In this document: piece by piece, positions 1 to 9,692 of the stretch | Numbering within the stretch: position 1 is the first letter of the stretch | Layout of the letters: the number at the start of each line of letters is the position of its first letter | Source: Avibacterium sp. 21-586 | GTDB lineage: Bacteria > Pseudomonadota > Gammaproteobacteria > Enterobacterales > Pasteurellaceae | Assembly: GCF_026226775.1 (NCBI RefSeq) | Contig: NZ_JAKKOD010000002.1 | Coordinates: forward strand, 258,501 to 322,500 | Direction of reading: 5' to 3' | Length of the DNA stretch: 64,000 bases | Notes under the pieces: model-generated | Told to the model about the DNA's origin: nothing | Seen by the model: the letters and a program-made list of their open reading frames with translations, nothing else | The model's database searches: none | Translations under genes and position numbers: made by a program

Positions 1-3000
1 TTCTGGTATTCCAGTTATCAATATCTTTCCAATTTGCCTCACCACTAATATCTAAACGACTTTCAGCGTTTCTTACATAGCCCAGCAAGGTAGAGCGATT
101 GCCTGCAAAACGCATAGATAAATTACCGTCTTTGATGGTGAATGGCAGGGATTTCATTGTGGCACTTAAATGGTTGACATCAAAATTACCGTGAATAAGC
201 GGTGCATTGAGATTGCCCCCTAAGGTAAGATTTGCTGCAATTTCACCATCGATTTTCTCGCCACTTGAAAGCAGTTGTTTGGCTAAATTGAGATTTAACC
301 GCTGAATGTTAATGGTTCCCCCTAAGGTGCGAGATTTTGCCAAATCTTGCAATTTAAGTGCGGTGGTAATGCGACCATTTTCCATTAAATCAATGGCGGA
401 ATCCAAGTTTAGATTGTTGTTTTCCATTTGTGCTTTGATATCCACCTTCGGAATGGCAAGGTTGAAGGTGCGATAATCAATTTTTTTCGCCACAGATAAA
501 TGATTACCGGCTACCTGCACATTGAGTTTGAGCGGTTTATCACTAAACCACGCCACCGTACCCTGACTTTGTAATTGCCCTTTGATTTTCGTTTGGCTTT
601 GTTCTTTATCCAATAATTTGTTGATTAAGGCTAAATCCAATTTACGCACTTGGAATGGCACTTCGCCGTTTTTCCCTGCGGTGAAATTTTTTGGGAAACA
701 TAATTCAATATCGCTATTTAACCAACAATGTGAGGAAATGCTTGCTTCCATTTTATTTTGATTGTAATTTACTGCAATGCCTTGATTAGTTTGCCATTTT
801 CCCACCGGTGATTGAATATCCACGCCGCTAATTTGCCCTTTCCAGATTTGTGAAGTGCGGTCAAAATTTCCCGCAATTTTGAGATTAGCCGCTACAGGTT
901 TGCCTTGTGATTGCAGTTGTAACTGATGGTTTTTTTCATCGCCTGATAAAGCAAAGGTCGCTTGGCTAATTGCCACATCGGCATATTTCAACCCCGTTAC
1001 ATTGGCGTTTAAATCACCGCTAATGATTTTCTGCGAGCGAATATCCCCTTTAACGGCGAATTTATTCAGCTGTAATTGTTGGAAACGAATATTGTTACCG
1101 CTTAAATCCACATTTAAATTAGGTTCACGAATATCTCCTTTCAATTTGACATAACCAAATAGAGTAGCGGAAAGTTCAGGCAGTAAACCACGCAAGTTTG
1201 GCGCGTGAATATCAAGGGATAAATCTGATTGTTGACCGATTCCCCCTTGCATTGCAATGCGGTTTTCACCGTAATTGAGCAACAGATTTGGTATTTGTAG
1301 CCATTTGTTGTTATCTGCACTGAGTTTACCTTTTAGGCTTAATGGCTGGCGAGAAAGCGAACCGTTAATGTCTAAATCGGGAACGTTAATGGTCCAATTT
1401 TGTCCATCAACTTGTCCTTGCGAGCTGAAATGACCAGACAGCACCGCGGGCATTGAAGGCAAATATTGAGTGATATTTAATTGTGAAAAATCTACCGCAC
1501 TTTGCCATTGCATGCCTTTTTGCCAGTTTACTTCACCGCTTAAATTAGCCTTGCCTTGTAAGGTGTTAAGCTCAAATTGTGTAATGTTCGCTTGCCAAAG
1601 TTTGCCGTTAATTTGGCTGCTAATTTGCGTTTTTGGTGTACTCATTCCAGAAACGTCGGCATTCAGTTGCACTTGGTAATCCAGCAAATCGCCTGTCAGA
1701 TTGAGCGTTAAATTTTGCACTTTCAGCGGATCTTTTTCCTTTTTATCAAAAGGATATTGCAAACTTTTACTGGTTAGCTTGAGATCAAAGGGCGTTTTTT
1801 CTTGGTTAAGTGCTACGTTGCCCACCAGCTCTGCATTAATATCCCCTTTGCTTTGTAGATGAAGTTGTGTTTTCCCACGTAATTTGCCTGAAAGTTGTAG
1901 GCTCAGATCGCCTTGTGGAATATTCAATGGCGCATAGCCTTTGAGTTGACTGTTAAGCTCAAAATCAAGGGGAAAATCATCGTCCAGCTGCATTGAGCCT
2001 TGCCCTGCTAGCGTTCCCAATGAACTGGCGATATTCAGGTTGTGCAGTTGCACTTGATTGCCTGTGGCATCCGCTTTGATTTGCAAAGCGGATACCTCAA
2101 TTTGCTGTGTAGGGACAGGTATTGTTTCACTTTTCTCAGCCTTATTTTGTGCATTATCTTGTGTCTCATTTTTGCGGCTGAAATGCTGTTGATATTGCCA
2201 GTTTTTGCCTTGAATATCGGTAATATGGAGATCAAAAGGCAGCTCGATTTTGTCTAAATTACCGAGCAGTGCTGGGGTAAGGTGTTGTTCTAACTGTTGC
2301 CAATCAATGGCTTGCCCAGCTGGTTGAGCCGGTTTGCTTTCCGTTTTTTGTGTGGTTTTTTCTTCTTCTGGTGTGCCGTAAGTTTGTACTAACAAATCAT
2401 TAATCTGCGTTGGCTCAAGGGTAAAACCGCTTTCATTGTTTAGGCTAAGTGCGGTGGAAAAATGGGCTAAATTAATCTGCGTTTGATCGATGGTTAAAGC
2501 TAAATCCTGCACTTCCACATTATCTGCTTGCACCGCCACAGGCAGATGAATTTTCTTCATCGAACTAGGATCTTTGTCCTTTTCTTGTGAAGGTGGAAGC
2601 AGTGAAGTGTCGATATGAATTTGCGGTTTTTGAATGCTCAGATCTTGTAGGCAAACTTTGGCTTGTAGCAAGCAAGATAAATCCAGTCGCAAATGAGCTT
2701 GCGGAATTGTCGTATCGACGCCTTCGGACTGAAATTTAACATTATGCAGGGTTAATCCGTTTTGCAAACCACCTTCTACCTGCTCAATAGAAAGGCTATC
2801 CATGAGTTTATCAACAAGTTGAATCAAACCACGCTGACCTTGATTAGTGGCAAGGGTGGCGAGCAAGGCAAAAACTGGCAAAAAAATCACCGCACTTATG
2901 CATAGCAACTTTTTCCATAACGGGCGTTTTTTCTTTAAGCTAGGGGATTGTTCCGCCTGATTTTCAGCGCCTTGGTTTTCTATACTTTGGTTTTCTGTAC

Positions 3001-3043
3001 CATGCTTTTCCATATTTGGGGTGGATTGCGCTTCTTTTGTCAT
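1..3043 (-). CDS. tamB: TamB, inner-membrane-anchored translocation/lipid-transport protein (partial, C-terminus beyond window)
   Basis: TamB spans the periplasm from an inner-membrane anchor to TamA; the TAM complex assists outer-membrane protein insertion and phospholipid transport. The ATG at 3043 lies 8 bases after the tamA stop. The N-terminus reads MTKEAQSTPNMEK, followed by a polar Gln/Glu/Asn-rich cytoplasmic stretch, a basic patch (KKKRPLWKK), one hydrophobic segment at about residues 45-65 and then a long beta-repeat region. I translated the first 150 codons and the last 28 before the window edge and the frame is open in both. About 1,014 codons are present; family members are usually near 1,300, so the conserved C-terminal DUF490 domain is outside the window. 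USS copies lie at 356-364 and 2447-2455. Confidence 0.9.
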   Translation of the reverse strand, partial: MTKEAQSTPNMEKHGTENQSIENQGAENQAEQSPSLKKKRPLWKKLLCISAVIFLPVFALLATLATNQGQRGLIQLVDKLMDSLSIEQVEGGLQNGLTLHNVKFQSEGVDTTIPQAHLRLDLSCLLQAKVCLQDLSIQKPQIHIDTSLLPPSQEKDKDPSSMKKIHLPVAVQADNVEVQDLALTIDQTQINLAHFSTALSLNNESGFTLEPTQINDLLVQTYGTPEEEKTTQKTESKPAQPAGQAIDWQQLEQHLTPALLGNLDKIELPFDLHITDIQGKNWQYQQHFSRKNETQDNAQNKAEKSETIPVPTQQIEVSALQIKADATGNQVQLHNLNIASSLGTLAGQGSMQLDDDFPLDFELNSQLKGYAPLNIPQGDLSLQLSGKLRGKTQLHLQSKGDINAELVGNVALNQEKTPFDLKLTSKSLQYPFDKKEKDPLKVQNLTLNLTGDLLDYQVQLNADVSGMSTPKTQISSQINGKLWQANITQFELNTLQGKANLSGEVNWQKGMQWQSAVDFSQLNITQYLPSMPAVLSGHFSSQGQVDGQNWTINVPDLDINGSLSRQPLSLKGKLSADNNKWLQIPNLLLNYGENRIAMQGGIGQQSDLSLDIHAPNLRGLLPELSATLFGYVKLKGDIREPNLNVDLSGNNIRFQQLQLNKFAVKGDIRSQKIISGDLNANVTGLKYADVAISQATFALSGDEKNHQLQLQSQGKPVAANLKIAGNFDRTSQIWKGQISGVDIQSPVGKWQTNQGIAVNYNQNKMEASISSHCWLNSDIELCFPKNFTAGKNGEVPFQVRKLDLALINKLLDKEQSQTKIKGQLQSQGTVAWFSDKPLKLNVQVAGNHLSVAKKIDYRTFNLAIPKVDIKAQMENNNLNLDSAIDLMENGRITTALKLQDLAKSRTLGGTINIQRLNLNLAKQLLSSGEKIDGEIAANLTLGGNLNAPLIHGNFDVNHLSATMKSLPFTIKDGNLSMRFAGNRSTLLGYVRNAESRLDISGEANWKDIDNWNTR

Positions 3044-3051
3044 TTTTTTGC

Positions 3052-4815
3052 CTATAATTCCGAGCCTAAACCAATGTAAAACTGTACGTTTTTGCTGTTG
3101 TCTTTATCGCGAATTGGGGTGGCAATATCAAGTTTCAGTGCGCCGATGGGAGAGGCCCAACGTACCCCCATTCCTGCGCCATAGCGTAGTTCTTTTAAAT
3201 TGAAACTATTCGCTGCAAGCCCTGTATCAGCAAAGGTGGCAAGCCACCAATTTTCATAGACTTGGTATTGATATTCTAGAGTACCCGTGGCAAGACGGGT
3301 AGCCCCAACTAATTTTCCTTCCGCATTTTTAGGGGAGATTTTTTTATAGCCATAGCCCCTAATGCTGCGATCACCGCCCGCAAAGAAACGAAGTGCGGGT
3401 GGAATTTTTTCTAAATTTTTAGTTTGTAACCAACCGAACTCTCCGCGTATTAAGAAGCGGTGATTATCGGCAAAAGTACGAATCCATGCTGTTGAACCTT
3501 GCACTTTGAAAAAATTTGCATCAGAAAGCCAGATTTTATGCCCGAAATCCACCGTTAAACGTTGTGCATCGCCCCAAGTTGGGAATAAACCACCTCTTAA
3601 ACGTGTACGGCTAATAGACGCAGTGGGATAAACCAACCAAGTGCGATCAGAATGATTAGCTTGGGTGAAAGAATCATAGCGTACCCGTAAACCTAAAGCA
3701 TGCCGCCAGCCTGACACGCGATTCCAATAGCGTAACGCTGCAAAAGTGCCAGAGGCTGTTTCCGTGTCGTTCGTTTTTTCGCGTTCGTAACCAGTAGAAA
3801 ACTCGTAATAATAGCGTAATGGGTTTTTCAATAAAGGCATTTTATACACCGCTTCCACTGTTTGTTTTGGCGCAGAAGCATAAAGATTAAAACGGAAACT
3901 ATGCCCACGGCTATTAATCCAAGGTTTTATCCAACTCCATTGAAAGCGCGGGCCAACATCGGTGGAATAACCTATCCCCACGTCCATTGCATTTTTTTTA
4001 CGGGGTGTGAGTAATACTGTAACATCTACAATTTTGTTTTCTTCATCAAGATGAGGTTGCACTAACACTGAATTAAACCAATTGGTAGCGGTATAATCAT
4101 TGGTAAAACGCGAGAGATCATCAATTAAATAAGGTTGCCCTTCTTTAATTTCCATCATATTACGCAAGTAATCTTCACGAATTTGTGAGCGCTCAAAGGT
4201 AAATTTGCCAAAGCGATAACGTTCGCCACTATCAAAAATAATTTTCCACCATCCTTGGTAAGTGGAGGGTCGAACCAATAATTGGGAAACATTAAAATCG
4301 GCATCAAAATAGCCTCTTGCTAGCGCCAAAGATTGAAGATCACTTTTATAGTCATCATATTTAGAGTGATACAGCAACTCCCCAAGTTTCGGTAATCTTT
4401 TATCTAAGGTTTTGAACGTATCGTCATCTTTCGCTTGACCAAGTATTTGAATATCCATTCCTGTCAGCAAAACAGGTTTACCCGCATTGACATCCGCGAT
4501 GAGTACAGGGCGTTTACCTCCTTTGGCAGGTTGCAGGGTGAAATTAATTTTAATGTTGTAATAACCATAAACACGTAAGGCTTTCTTGATTTCTTCGCTC
4601 ACAATATATTGATGACGATCCGAACCGTCGGATTCTTCAGGATCGATCATTTTGGTGTAAATGTCCACGTTTTCAATGGCTTTTACCCCTTTTACCCCAA
4701 TCACTTTAAGATCCACGGTATGTTCAGCATAAACATTTAAACTAGTTAAAACAGCGGTCGCAAGTAAACTGAGTGCACTGAGTAAATGGCGTTTTTTTGA
4801 CTGTAATAATTTCAT
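3052..4815 (-). CDS. tamA: TamA, outer-membrane translocation assembly barrel protein
   Basis: TamA is an Omp85-family outer-membrane protein that pairs with TamB. The protein is 587 residues from the ATG at 4815. I chose this start because GGGGA sits at the right distance upstream and a signal peptide follows at once (cleavage after VYA, about residue 30); a TTG 12 bases further upstream is less likely. Residues 31-260 would hold the three POTRA domains and the rest a 16-stranded barrel. The family motif GGDRSIRGYGY is at about 480-490, and the protein ends in alternating barrel-type residues (QFYIGLGSEL). It is the first gene of a tight pair with tamB, 8 bases apart. Confidence 0.93.
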   Translation of the reverse strand: MKLLQSKKRHLLSALSLLATAVLTSLNVYAEHTVDLKVIGVKGVKAIENVDIYTKMIDPEESDGSDRHQYIVSEEIKKALRVYGYYNIKINFTLQPAKGGKRPVLIADVNAGKPVLLTGMDIQILGQAKDDDTFKTLDKRLPKLGELLYHSKYDDYKSDLQSLALARGYFDADFNVSQLLVRPSTYQGWWKIIFDSGERYRFGKFTFERSQIREDYLRNMMEIKEGQPYLIDDLSRFTNDYTATNWFNSVLVQPHLDEENKIVDVTVLLTPRKKNAMDVGIGYSTDVGPRFQWSWIKPWINSRGHSFRFNLYASAPKQTVEAVYKMPLLKNPLRYYYEFSTGYEREKTNDTETASGTFAALRYWNRVSGWRHALGLRVRYDSFTQANHSDRTWLVYPTASISRTRLRGGLFPTWGDAQRLTVDFGHKIWLSDANFFKVQGSTAWIRTFADNHRFLIRGEFGWLQTKNLEKIPPALRFFAGGDRSIRGYGYKKISPKNAEGKLVGATRLATGTLEYQYQVYENWWLATFADTGLAANSFNLKELRYGAGMGVRWASPIGALKLDIATPIRDKDNSKNVQFYIGLGSEL

Positions 4816-4882
4816 AATGTTCCCCAATAATCTCGCTCTAGTTTACGTTTTAGTGGCGCCCTGCGCAAATATTCCTGCGGTA

Positions 4883-4891
4883 AAGTGCGGT
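4883..4891 (+). repeat. DNA uptake sequence (USS) between murJ and tamA
   Basis: Exact AAGTGCGGT core followed by AAATTTTT, the full Haemophilus-type uptake consensus with its downstream A/T tract. It sits in the short spacer between the end of murJ and the start of tamA. Confidence 0.9.
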
Positions 4892-4920
4892 GAAATTTTT
4901 CGTTATTTTTATAATCTGGT

Positions 4921-6492
4921 TTATGAATGGACTAAATGGCGTTTGCGAATGCCTAAAAGTAACAGCGCACCACCATAAATTACCGCTGCAACAGCAATCA
5001 GCCACACTAGCCAGTGAATACGCTGAACAAACGCCATTTGTTGCCACTGGATTAAACTTGGACAATAGTGCCAAACTACTGCCCCCATTGCCAGCCCCGC
5101 GATGAAAATTTTGGCAAAAAATACCGCACTTTGTTTGCTAAAGTGATAGACATTTGCTTGCACCAGTCCACGGTAGAGCAAATAGGCGTTTAAGGTGGCA
5201 GACATCGCCGAAGCAATGGCAAGCCCCACATAGCTAAAAGGAATGGCAAGCAGGTTGAATGCCATATTGCTCACCATTGCGATAATACCGATTTTCACTG
5301 GTGTTTTGGTATCTTGACGAGCGTAATAGCCGTTGGCGAGAATTTTGATCAGCATAAAACTAAGCAAGCCCATATTAAATGCCCACAAAGAATAAGATGC
5401 CGCTTGCACATCAGAAAATAAAAATTCGCCACGCATAAAGAGCACTAGCAACATTGGTTGGGCAAGCACGCCAATGCCGATCATCGCTGGCACGCCGAGT
5501 AATAAAATCATTCGCACGCCCCAATCCATTGTGTTACGAAAATCCACCGCACTTTGTTCAGCATTATCTGTGCGATTAACGTGGTGGCGTGCAAGTGTGG
5601 GTAAGATCACAGTAGAAATCGCAATACCAAATAAACCAAGGGGAAATTCGAGCAAACGATCAGAATAATAAAGCCAGCTGATCGAGCCTGTCATTAAGAA
5701 GCTGGCAATAAAGGTATCAAGTAGTAAATTGATTTGGCTTACAGAAACCCCAAATAACGCAGGGATCATCAGTGTACGGATTTTTTTTACCCCTTCATCA
5801 TTCCACGCCCATTTTGGTTTCACCAATAAGCCAGCTTGCTTTAAGAAAGGTAATTGAAATAAAAATTGCAACCAGCCACCAATGAAGATCCCAATAGCAA
5901 GGGCAAGATCAGGGCTTGATGTGTATGGCGCAAGGAAAAGTGCGGCGCAAATCATCGCAATATTGAGTAACACGGGCGAAAATGCCATCACGCCAAATTT
6001 CCCTAAGGTGTTTAAAATTGCTCCTGATAAGGCAACAAAGGTGATAAACCATAAATAAGGAAAGGTGATTTTGAGTAACAGTGAAGCTTGCTCAAACTTC
6101 ACACCATTTACTCCATCATTAAGCCAATCAATAAACCAGCCCGTGCCAAAAATGGCGACGACCACTGGTGAGAAAATCATCGCAAAGGCGGTCACGATAG
6201 TGACTAATCCGCCTAATGTCCCCGAAACTTTGCTGATAAATTGCTGGGTTTTGTTGAGATCACCAGCTTTTTGGTATTCTGCTAACACGGGTACAAAGGC
6301 TTGGGAAAATGCCCCTTCAGCAAATAAACGGCGTAAAAAATTAGGAATACGGTTAGCAAACAAGAACACATCAGCACTTAATCCTGCCCCGATGATTTGT
6401 GCGATAATTACATCACGCACGAGTCCAAGTACGCGTGATAATAAAGTCATTGCACTGACAATAATGCCAGATTTTAATAATCGTTTACTCAA
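4921..6492 (-). CDS. murJ: MurJ, lipid II flippase
   Basis: MurJ flips the peptidoglycan precursor lipid II across the inner membrane. The protein is 523 residues with many hydrophobic segments (14 expected for the MOP superfamily). The diagnostic N-terminus is present: SRVLGLVRD, then FANRIPNFLRRLFAEGAFSQAFVP, whose arginines line the substrate cavity in characterised MurJ. The start codon is TTG at 6492, since the protein aligns with Escherichia coli MurJ from there and no ATG lies nearby. Two USS copies (5123-5131, 5546-5554) lie within the gene. It is divergent from rpsT. Confidence 0.94.
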   Translation of the reverse strand: MSKRLLKSGIIVSAMTLLSRVLGLVRDVIIAQIIGAGLSADVFLFANRIPNFLRRLFAEGAFSQAFVPVLAEYQKAGDLNKTQQFISKVSGTLGGLVTIVTAFAMIFSPVVVAIFGTGWFIDWLNDGVNGVKFEQASLLLKITFPYLWFITFVALSGAILNTLGKFGVMAFSPVLLNIAMICAALFLAPYTSSPDLALAIGIFIGGWLQFLFQLPFLKQAGLLVKPKWAWNDEGVKKIRTLMIPALFGVSVSQINLLLDTFIASFLMTGSISWLYYSDRLLEFPLGLFGIAISTVILPTLARHHVNRTDNAEQSAVDFRNTMDWGVRMILLLGVPAMIGIGVLAQPMLLVLFMRGEFLFSDVQAASYSLWAFNMGLLSFMLIKILANGYYARQDTKTPVKIGIIAMVSNMAFNLLAIPFSYVGLAIASAMSATLNAYLLYRGLVQANVYHFSKQSAVFFAKIFIAGLAMGAVVWHYCPSLIQWQQMAFVQRIHWLVWLIAVAAVIYGGALLLLGIRKRHLVHS

Positions 6493-6689
6493 AATAGCTT
6501 TCTCATCAAGAAAAATTTGGCTTAATTGTATAGAAATTTTGTTTTTAAGCTATATTCTAGGCAAAAAAACTGATAAAATTCGCCCACATCGTTTGGGTGG
6601 GCTACATTGAAAGCCGCATTTTCAGCGAACGATGCAGACTTTCGGTTGTGTCTCACCGAGTAATCAAGCTAAATTTTGCTAATTGTTTG

Positions 6690-6718
6690 TTGACAATTAT
6701 GGAACGGAAAGGCATAGT
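6690..6718 (+). promoter_or_regulatory. Candidate sigma-70 promoter of rpsT
   Basis: TTGACA at 6690-6695, 17 bases, then CATAGT at 6713-6718. The -35 is perfect and the spacing ideal. It would give a leader of about 45 bases before rpsT. Inferred from sequence only. Confidence 0.6.
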
Positions 6719-6769
6719 TTACGCCTTTATTTATCTCATAAACTAACAGAAATTTTTAGGAGTTTGACC

Positions 6770-7033
6770 TTGGCTAATATCAAGTCAGCTAAAAAACGTG
6801 CGGTTCAATCAGAAAAACGCCGCCAACACAATGCAAGCCAACGCTCTATGATGCGTACTTACATTAAAAAAGTTTACGCCGCTGTAGCAGCAGGTGAGAA
6901 AGCTGTGGCTGAAGCCGCTTTTGTAGAAATGCAAAAAGTTGTGGATCGTATGGCATCTAAAGGCTTAATCCACAAAAACAAAGCAGCGAACCACAAATCT
7001 AAATTATCTGCTCAAATCAAAAAATTAGCGTAA
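6770..7033 (+). CDS. rpsT: 30S ribosomal protein S20
   Basis: S20 binds 16S rRNA early in 30S assembly. The 87-residue product ([22 protein letters not shown]...) begins with the TTG at 6770, preceded by AGGAG at 6758-6762 with a 7-base gap. The longer upstream reading encodes nothing S20-like. E. coli rpsT also starts with UUG, which is linked there to translational feedback by S20, so the weak start is probably conserved for regulation. A USS-pair terminator follows. Confidence 0.97.
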   Translation: MANIKSAKKRAVQSEKRRQHNASQRSMMRTYIKKVYAAVAAGEKAVAEAAFVEMQKVVDRMASKGLIHKNKAANHKSKLSAQIKKLA

Positions 7034-7060
7034 TTTAAGATTAAAAAATTCAGAAAAATA

Positions 7061-7092
7061 AAACCGCACTTTTTAAAGTGCGGTTTTTTTTA
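7061..7092 (+). terminator. USS-pair terminator after rpsT
   Basis: Two inverted uptake sequences (ACCGCACTT at 7063-7071 and AAGTGCGGT at 7076-7084) form an 11-bp stem followed by a run of T. Inverted USS pairs serving as intrinsic terminators are a known trait of this family. It can act for rpsT and, less well, for glpC from the other side. Confidence 0.9.
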
Positions 7093-7116
7093 TCATATCT
7101 ATTGACGATTTGATTT

Positions 7117-8385
7117 TTATAACGCCTTCGCCAACAACGTGATCGGATGTAGGCAGGTAAGGCTGGTAGACATATCAATTTGCCATTTGCAGGTTTCGCA
7201 CTCTGAAATCACAAAATCAAATTGGCCTTCTTCAATATGCTCAAACAAGGTTTTGCCAATGGCTTGGGAAACCTCATAGTTTTCAGCTTTAAAGCCATAA
7301 GTCCCAGCAATACCACAACATTGGCTTGGGAGCATTACCACCTCTAAATCAGGAATCCGTTTTAGTAGCGCAAGTGTATAAGGCGCCCAACCTGCTTTAT
7401 CAACGTGGCAGGCGGTGTGATACGCCACTTTTAACGGCATTGATTTAAACTGCGGTGAATTTTGGCGTTGGATTAGCTGGTATAAATATTTGGTTACAAT
7501 ATTGATATGCGGACGCACTTTGGCGTTATCCATACCTAAAATATGATGATATTCATCACGTAAATTCATTGTGCAGCTAGAAGAGGTGCCAACCACATCA
7601 AGCTCTTGGTTAAGAATGGTATTTTCTAGTTGAGCAAGGTTAAATTCGGCAAGTTGTCTGGCACGTTTTGGAAATCCGTTCACGCTTAATGGCAAACCGC
7701 AACATTTTTCTTTTTCTAGCAACATTACGCCAATATCTAAGGCGTTGAAAACTTTAATTAAATCCTTACCGAGCTGTGGATTATTATAATTTACATAACA
7801 ACCGTGATAGTACGCCACTTTGTCTTTGTAATAACACTGACGCTCAAGGGCATTATTTTTATACCATTGACGGAATGACCTGAAGGAATATTTCGGCAGG
7901 CTGCGATGCTGGCTGACTTGTAAGGTTTTTTCCAGCAGGAATTTTGTGGCTTTCAAGCCTGTAATCGTGTTCACCACTGGGGCAAAAGGCGTATTGAGTT
8001 TGCCCATTATGTCGGTGTTACTTAGCACCGCATCACGCAATTTATGAATAAGCGATTTTTTCTGCTCTTTCAAATGGTTATTGCGCGCACGAACGATCAA
8101 ATCACCAATTTTTACATCAGAAGGGCAAGCCACTTCACAACGTTTGCAGTTGGTGCAATATTTCAGTGCTTCATCATAAAATGCGGTGCTTTTTAGACGA
8201 AAGCGTTCCCCGTCTGGGCCAGCTTGTTTTGGGCCGGGATAGAGTGGGTTTTGTTTTGATACCGGACAAACTGCCGTGCAAGCTGTACATTTTATGCAGC
8301 TTTCAAAACTGTTATCCACATATTGGTGGCTGGGTGGCAAGGTGGCATTTTGTTTTGCGTTTTCAATTAATTGTTGAATGTTCAT
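7117..8385 (-). CDS. glpC: Anaerobic glycerol-3-phosphate dehydrogenase subunit C
   Basis: GlpC is the iron-sulfur subunit that passes electrons from GlpAB to the quinone pool during anaerobic growth. It has 422 residues. Two ferredoxin-type [4Fe-4S] motifs are visible, CxxCxxCxxxCP at about 30-41 and 77-88, followed by two CCG-type cysteine domains (EKCCGLPL and SQCCGIAG) as in heterodisulfide-reductase-like subunits. The glpB stop and glpC start overlap as TAATG at 8385, indicating translational coupling. Gene order glpA-glpB-glpC on the minus strand is standard. Confidence 0.96.
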   Translation of the reverse strand: MNIQQLIENAKQNATLPPSHQYVDNSFESCIKCTACTAVCPVSKQNPLYPGPKQAGPDGERFRLKSTAFYDEALKYCTNCKRCEVACPSDVKIGDLIVRARNNHLKEQKKSLIHKLRDAVLSNTDIMGKLNTPFAPVVNTITGLKATKFLLEKTLQVSQHRSLPKYSFRSFRQWYKNNALERQCYYKDKVAYYHGCYVNYNNPQLGKDLIKVFNALDIGVMLLEKEKCCGLPLSVNGFPKRARQLAEFNLAQLENTILNQELDVVGTSSSCTMNLRDEYHHILGMDNAKVRPHINIVTKYLYQLIQRQNSPQFKSMPLKVAYHTACHVDKAGWAPYTLALLKRIPDLEVVMLPSQCCGIAGTYGFKAENYEVSQAIGKTLFEHIEEGQFDFVISECETCKWQIDMSTSLTCLHPITLLAKAL

Positions 8386-9692
8386 TATTTGCCCCCTGCA
8401 AGAATCTGTTCTGCCACGGTGAGCGCGGTAATTACCGCCACACCAGAGCTACAACCGAGCTCTAAATTATTGTAGCCACCAATGACCGAGCCTACGGCGT
8501 ATAAATTGGTTAAAATCTCACCGCACTTTTGTACTTGGCATTTTGCGTTAATTTTTACCCCTACACTTTGATAAGGCTGTGGTGCGGAGAAACGATCTTT
8601 CGTCCAAGAAAGGCGCTTGTCATTGTCAAAATCGCCATAGCCGATAATATCCAAATCAAAAATCGGTTCTAAAATGCGATCGAAATCGGCCACAATACCC
8701 GAGCTAAAATAATGCCCTGAAGCCAGCACAAAATGCTCGGCATAAAGCGCATCATCTTGATGTAATTGCGTGTAAAGGGCTTTCACTTGGTGATCGACAA
8801 TTTCTGCACGCAAGGCTTTGTCACCATTGAGCAGCACACCGCCTAATTTCTCAAATTCTGTTTTTAAGGCTTTGCGCTGACGCATTCCCAATAAAGACGG
8901 TGGCAAGGTAGGTAGTTCGTATAAATTCAGCCCTGTTGCTTGTTTTAGGCTATTGAAAAAGTGCTGATCATCTATGCCAAAACAAGCCGGTAAAAACACC
9001 GCACTTGCACCATTTGCGGCTTGTTTGATTTCTTGAGCCAATTCACTAAAGGCCAGCTTATGCTCTAACATTTGGGAAATATTGACGCTACGAAATTCCC
9101 GTGCGTTGTTGCGCAGTTGGTCTAGCTGTGGAATATGCAGGTAGCCGATGTTGATTTCGCAATGGGCAAATTGCGGATTTTGTTTTAGGTTATCCGCCAA
9201 TAATTGTGGTTGGAAATCGTGATAGCCTTCAATACCTAGCACTGCAATGCGTTTATGGGGAAATTCAGCTTGTGATAAAGGTAAGGTCGGCACGCTGTTG
9301 GCAGATAGCCAGGTACGGCGCAAGCCACCCAGTGGGGTAACTCGGAAGTGATTTTCCTTGCTTGAACCAACCAGATCCAGATTGAGCGATTGGGTCAATT
9401 GCTCAAAGCGTTCGGCCTTGGCTAGCACCTGTTCTTTGCCTAACAATGTATAAGGGTGGTGCGGCAGCAGTTTGGTAAAGTGCGGGTAAATTTCAGCGAA
9501 ATTTTCCACCGCACTTTTTTCCACCGCACTTCCTTCGGGAAGCTGACTAAGTAAATCTAATGAGCCAGAGGAAAAATCCATTGCCGCTTGCCCATTATTG
9601 ACAATAGCGCACTGTTTGCCTTGCTGTTGCAGTGCAATGGCACAGGTTAAGCCTGCTAAGCCACCGCCGATAATAATTACATCAAATTTCAT
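8385..9692 (-). CDS. glpB: Anaerobic glycerol-3-phosphate dehydrogenase subunit B
   Basis: GlpB is the FMN/FAD-containing partner that links GlpA to the membrane subunit GlpC. The start at 9692 ([11 protein letters not shown]) puts the dinucleotide-binding motif at residues 4-15, as in the family, and overlaps the end of glpA by 11 bases; the protein is then 435 residues. Two back-to-back USS copies at 9508-9531 encode the odd peptide SAVEKSAVE at about residue 55, so uptake-sequence insertion has lengthened the protein. Further USS lie at 8520-8528 and 8998-9006. Codon use otherwise resembles its neighbours. Confidence 0.94.
   Translation of the reverse strand: MKFDVIIIGGGLAGLTCAIALQQQGKQCAIVNNGQAAMDFSSGSLDLLSQLPEGSAVEKSAVENFAEIYPHFTKLLPHHPYTLLGKEQVLAKAERFEQLTQSLNLDLVGSSKENHFRVTPLGGLRRTWLSANSVPTLPLSQAEFPHKRIAVLGIEGYHDFQPQLLADNLKQNPQFAHCEINIGYLHIPQLDQLRNNAREFRSVNISQMLEHKLAFSELAQEIKQAANGASAVFLPACFGIDDQHFFNSLKQATGLNLYELPTLPPSLLGMRQRKALKTEFEKLGGVLLNGDKALRAEIVDHQVKALYTQLHQDDALYAEHFVLASGHYFSSGIVADFDRILEPIFDLDIIGYGDFDNDKRLSWTKDRFSAPQPYQSVGVKINAKCQVQKCGEILTNLYAVGSVIGGYNNLELGCSSGVAVITALTVAEQILAGGK
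9508..9531 (-). repeat. Tandem USS inside glpB
   Basis: Two exact ACCGCACTT cores at 9508-9516 and 9523-9531, exactly 15 bases (five codons) apart. They are translated as two copies of SAVE. A near-USS (AAGTGCGGG) lies about 30 bases away at 9477-9485. Confidence 0.9.

Noticed and set aside
6065-6610. A 181-codon reading frame on the plus strand over the murJ start
   Set aside because: It lies antisense to the conserved MurJ N-terminus and encodes no recognisable protein; murJ explains the open frame.
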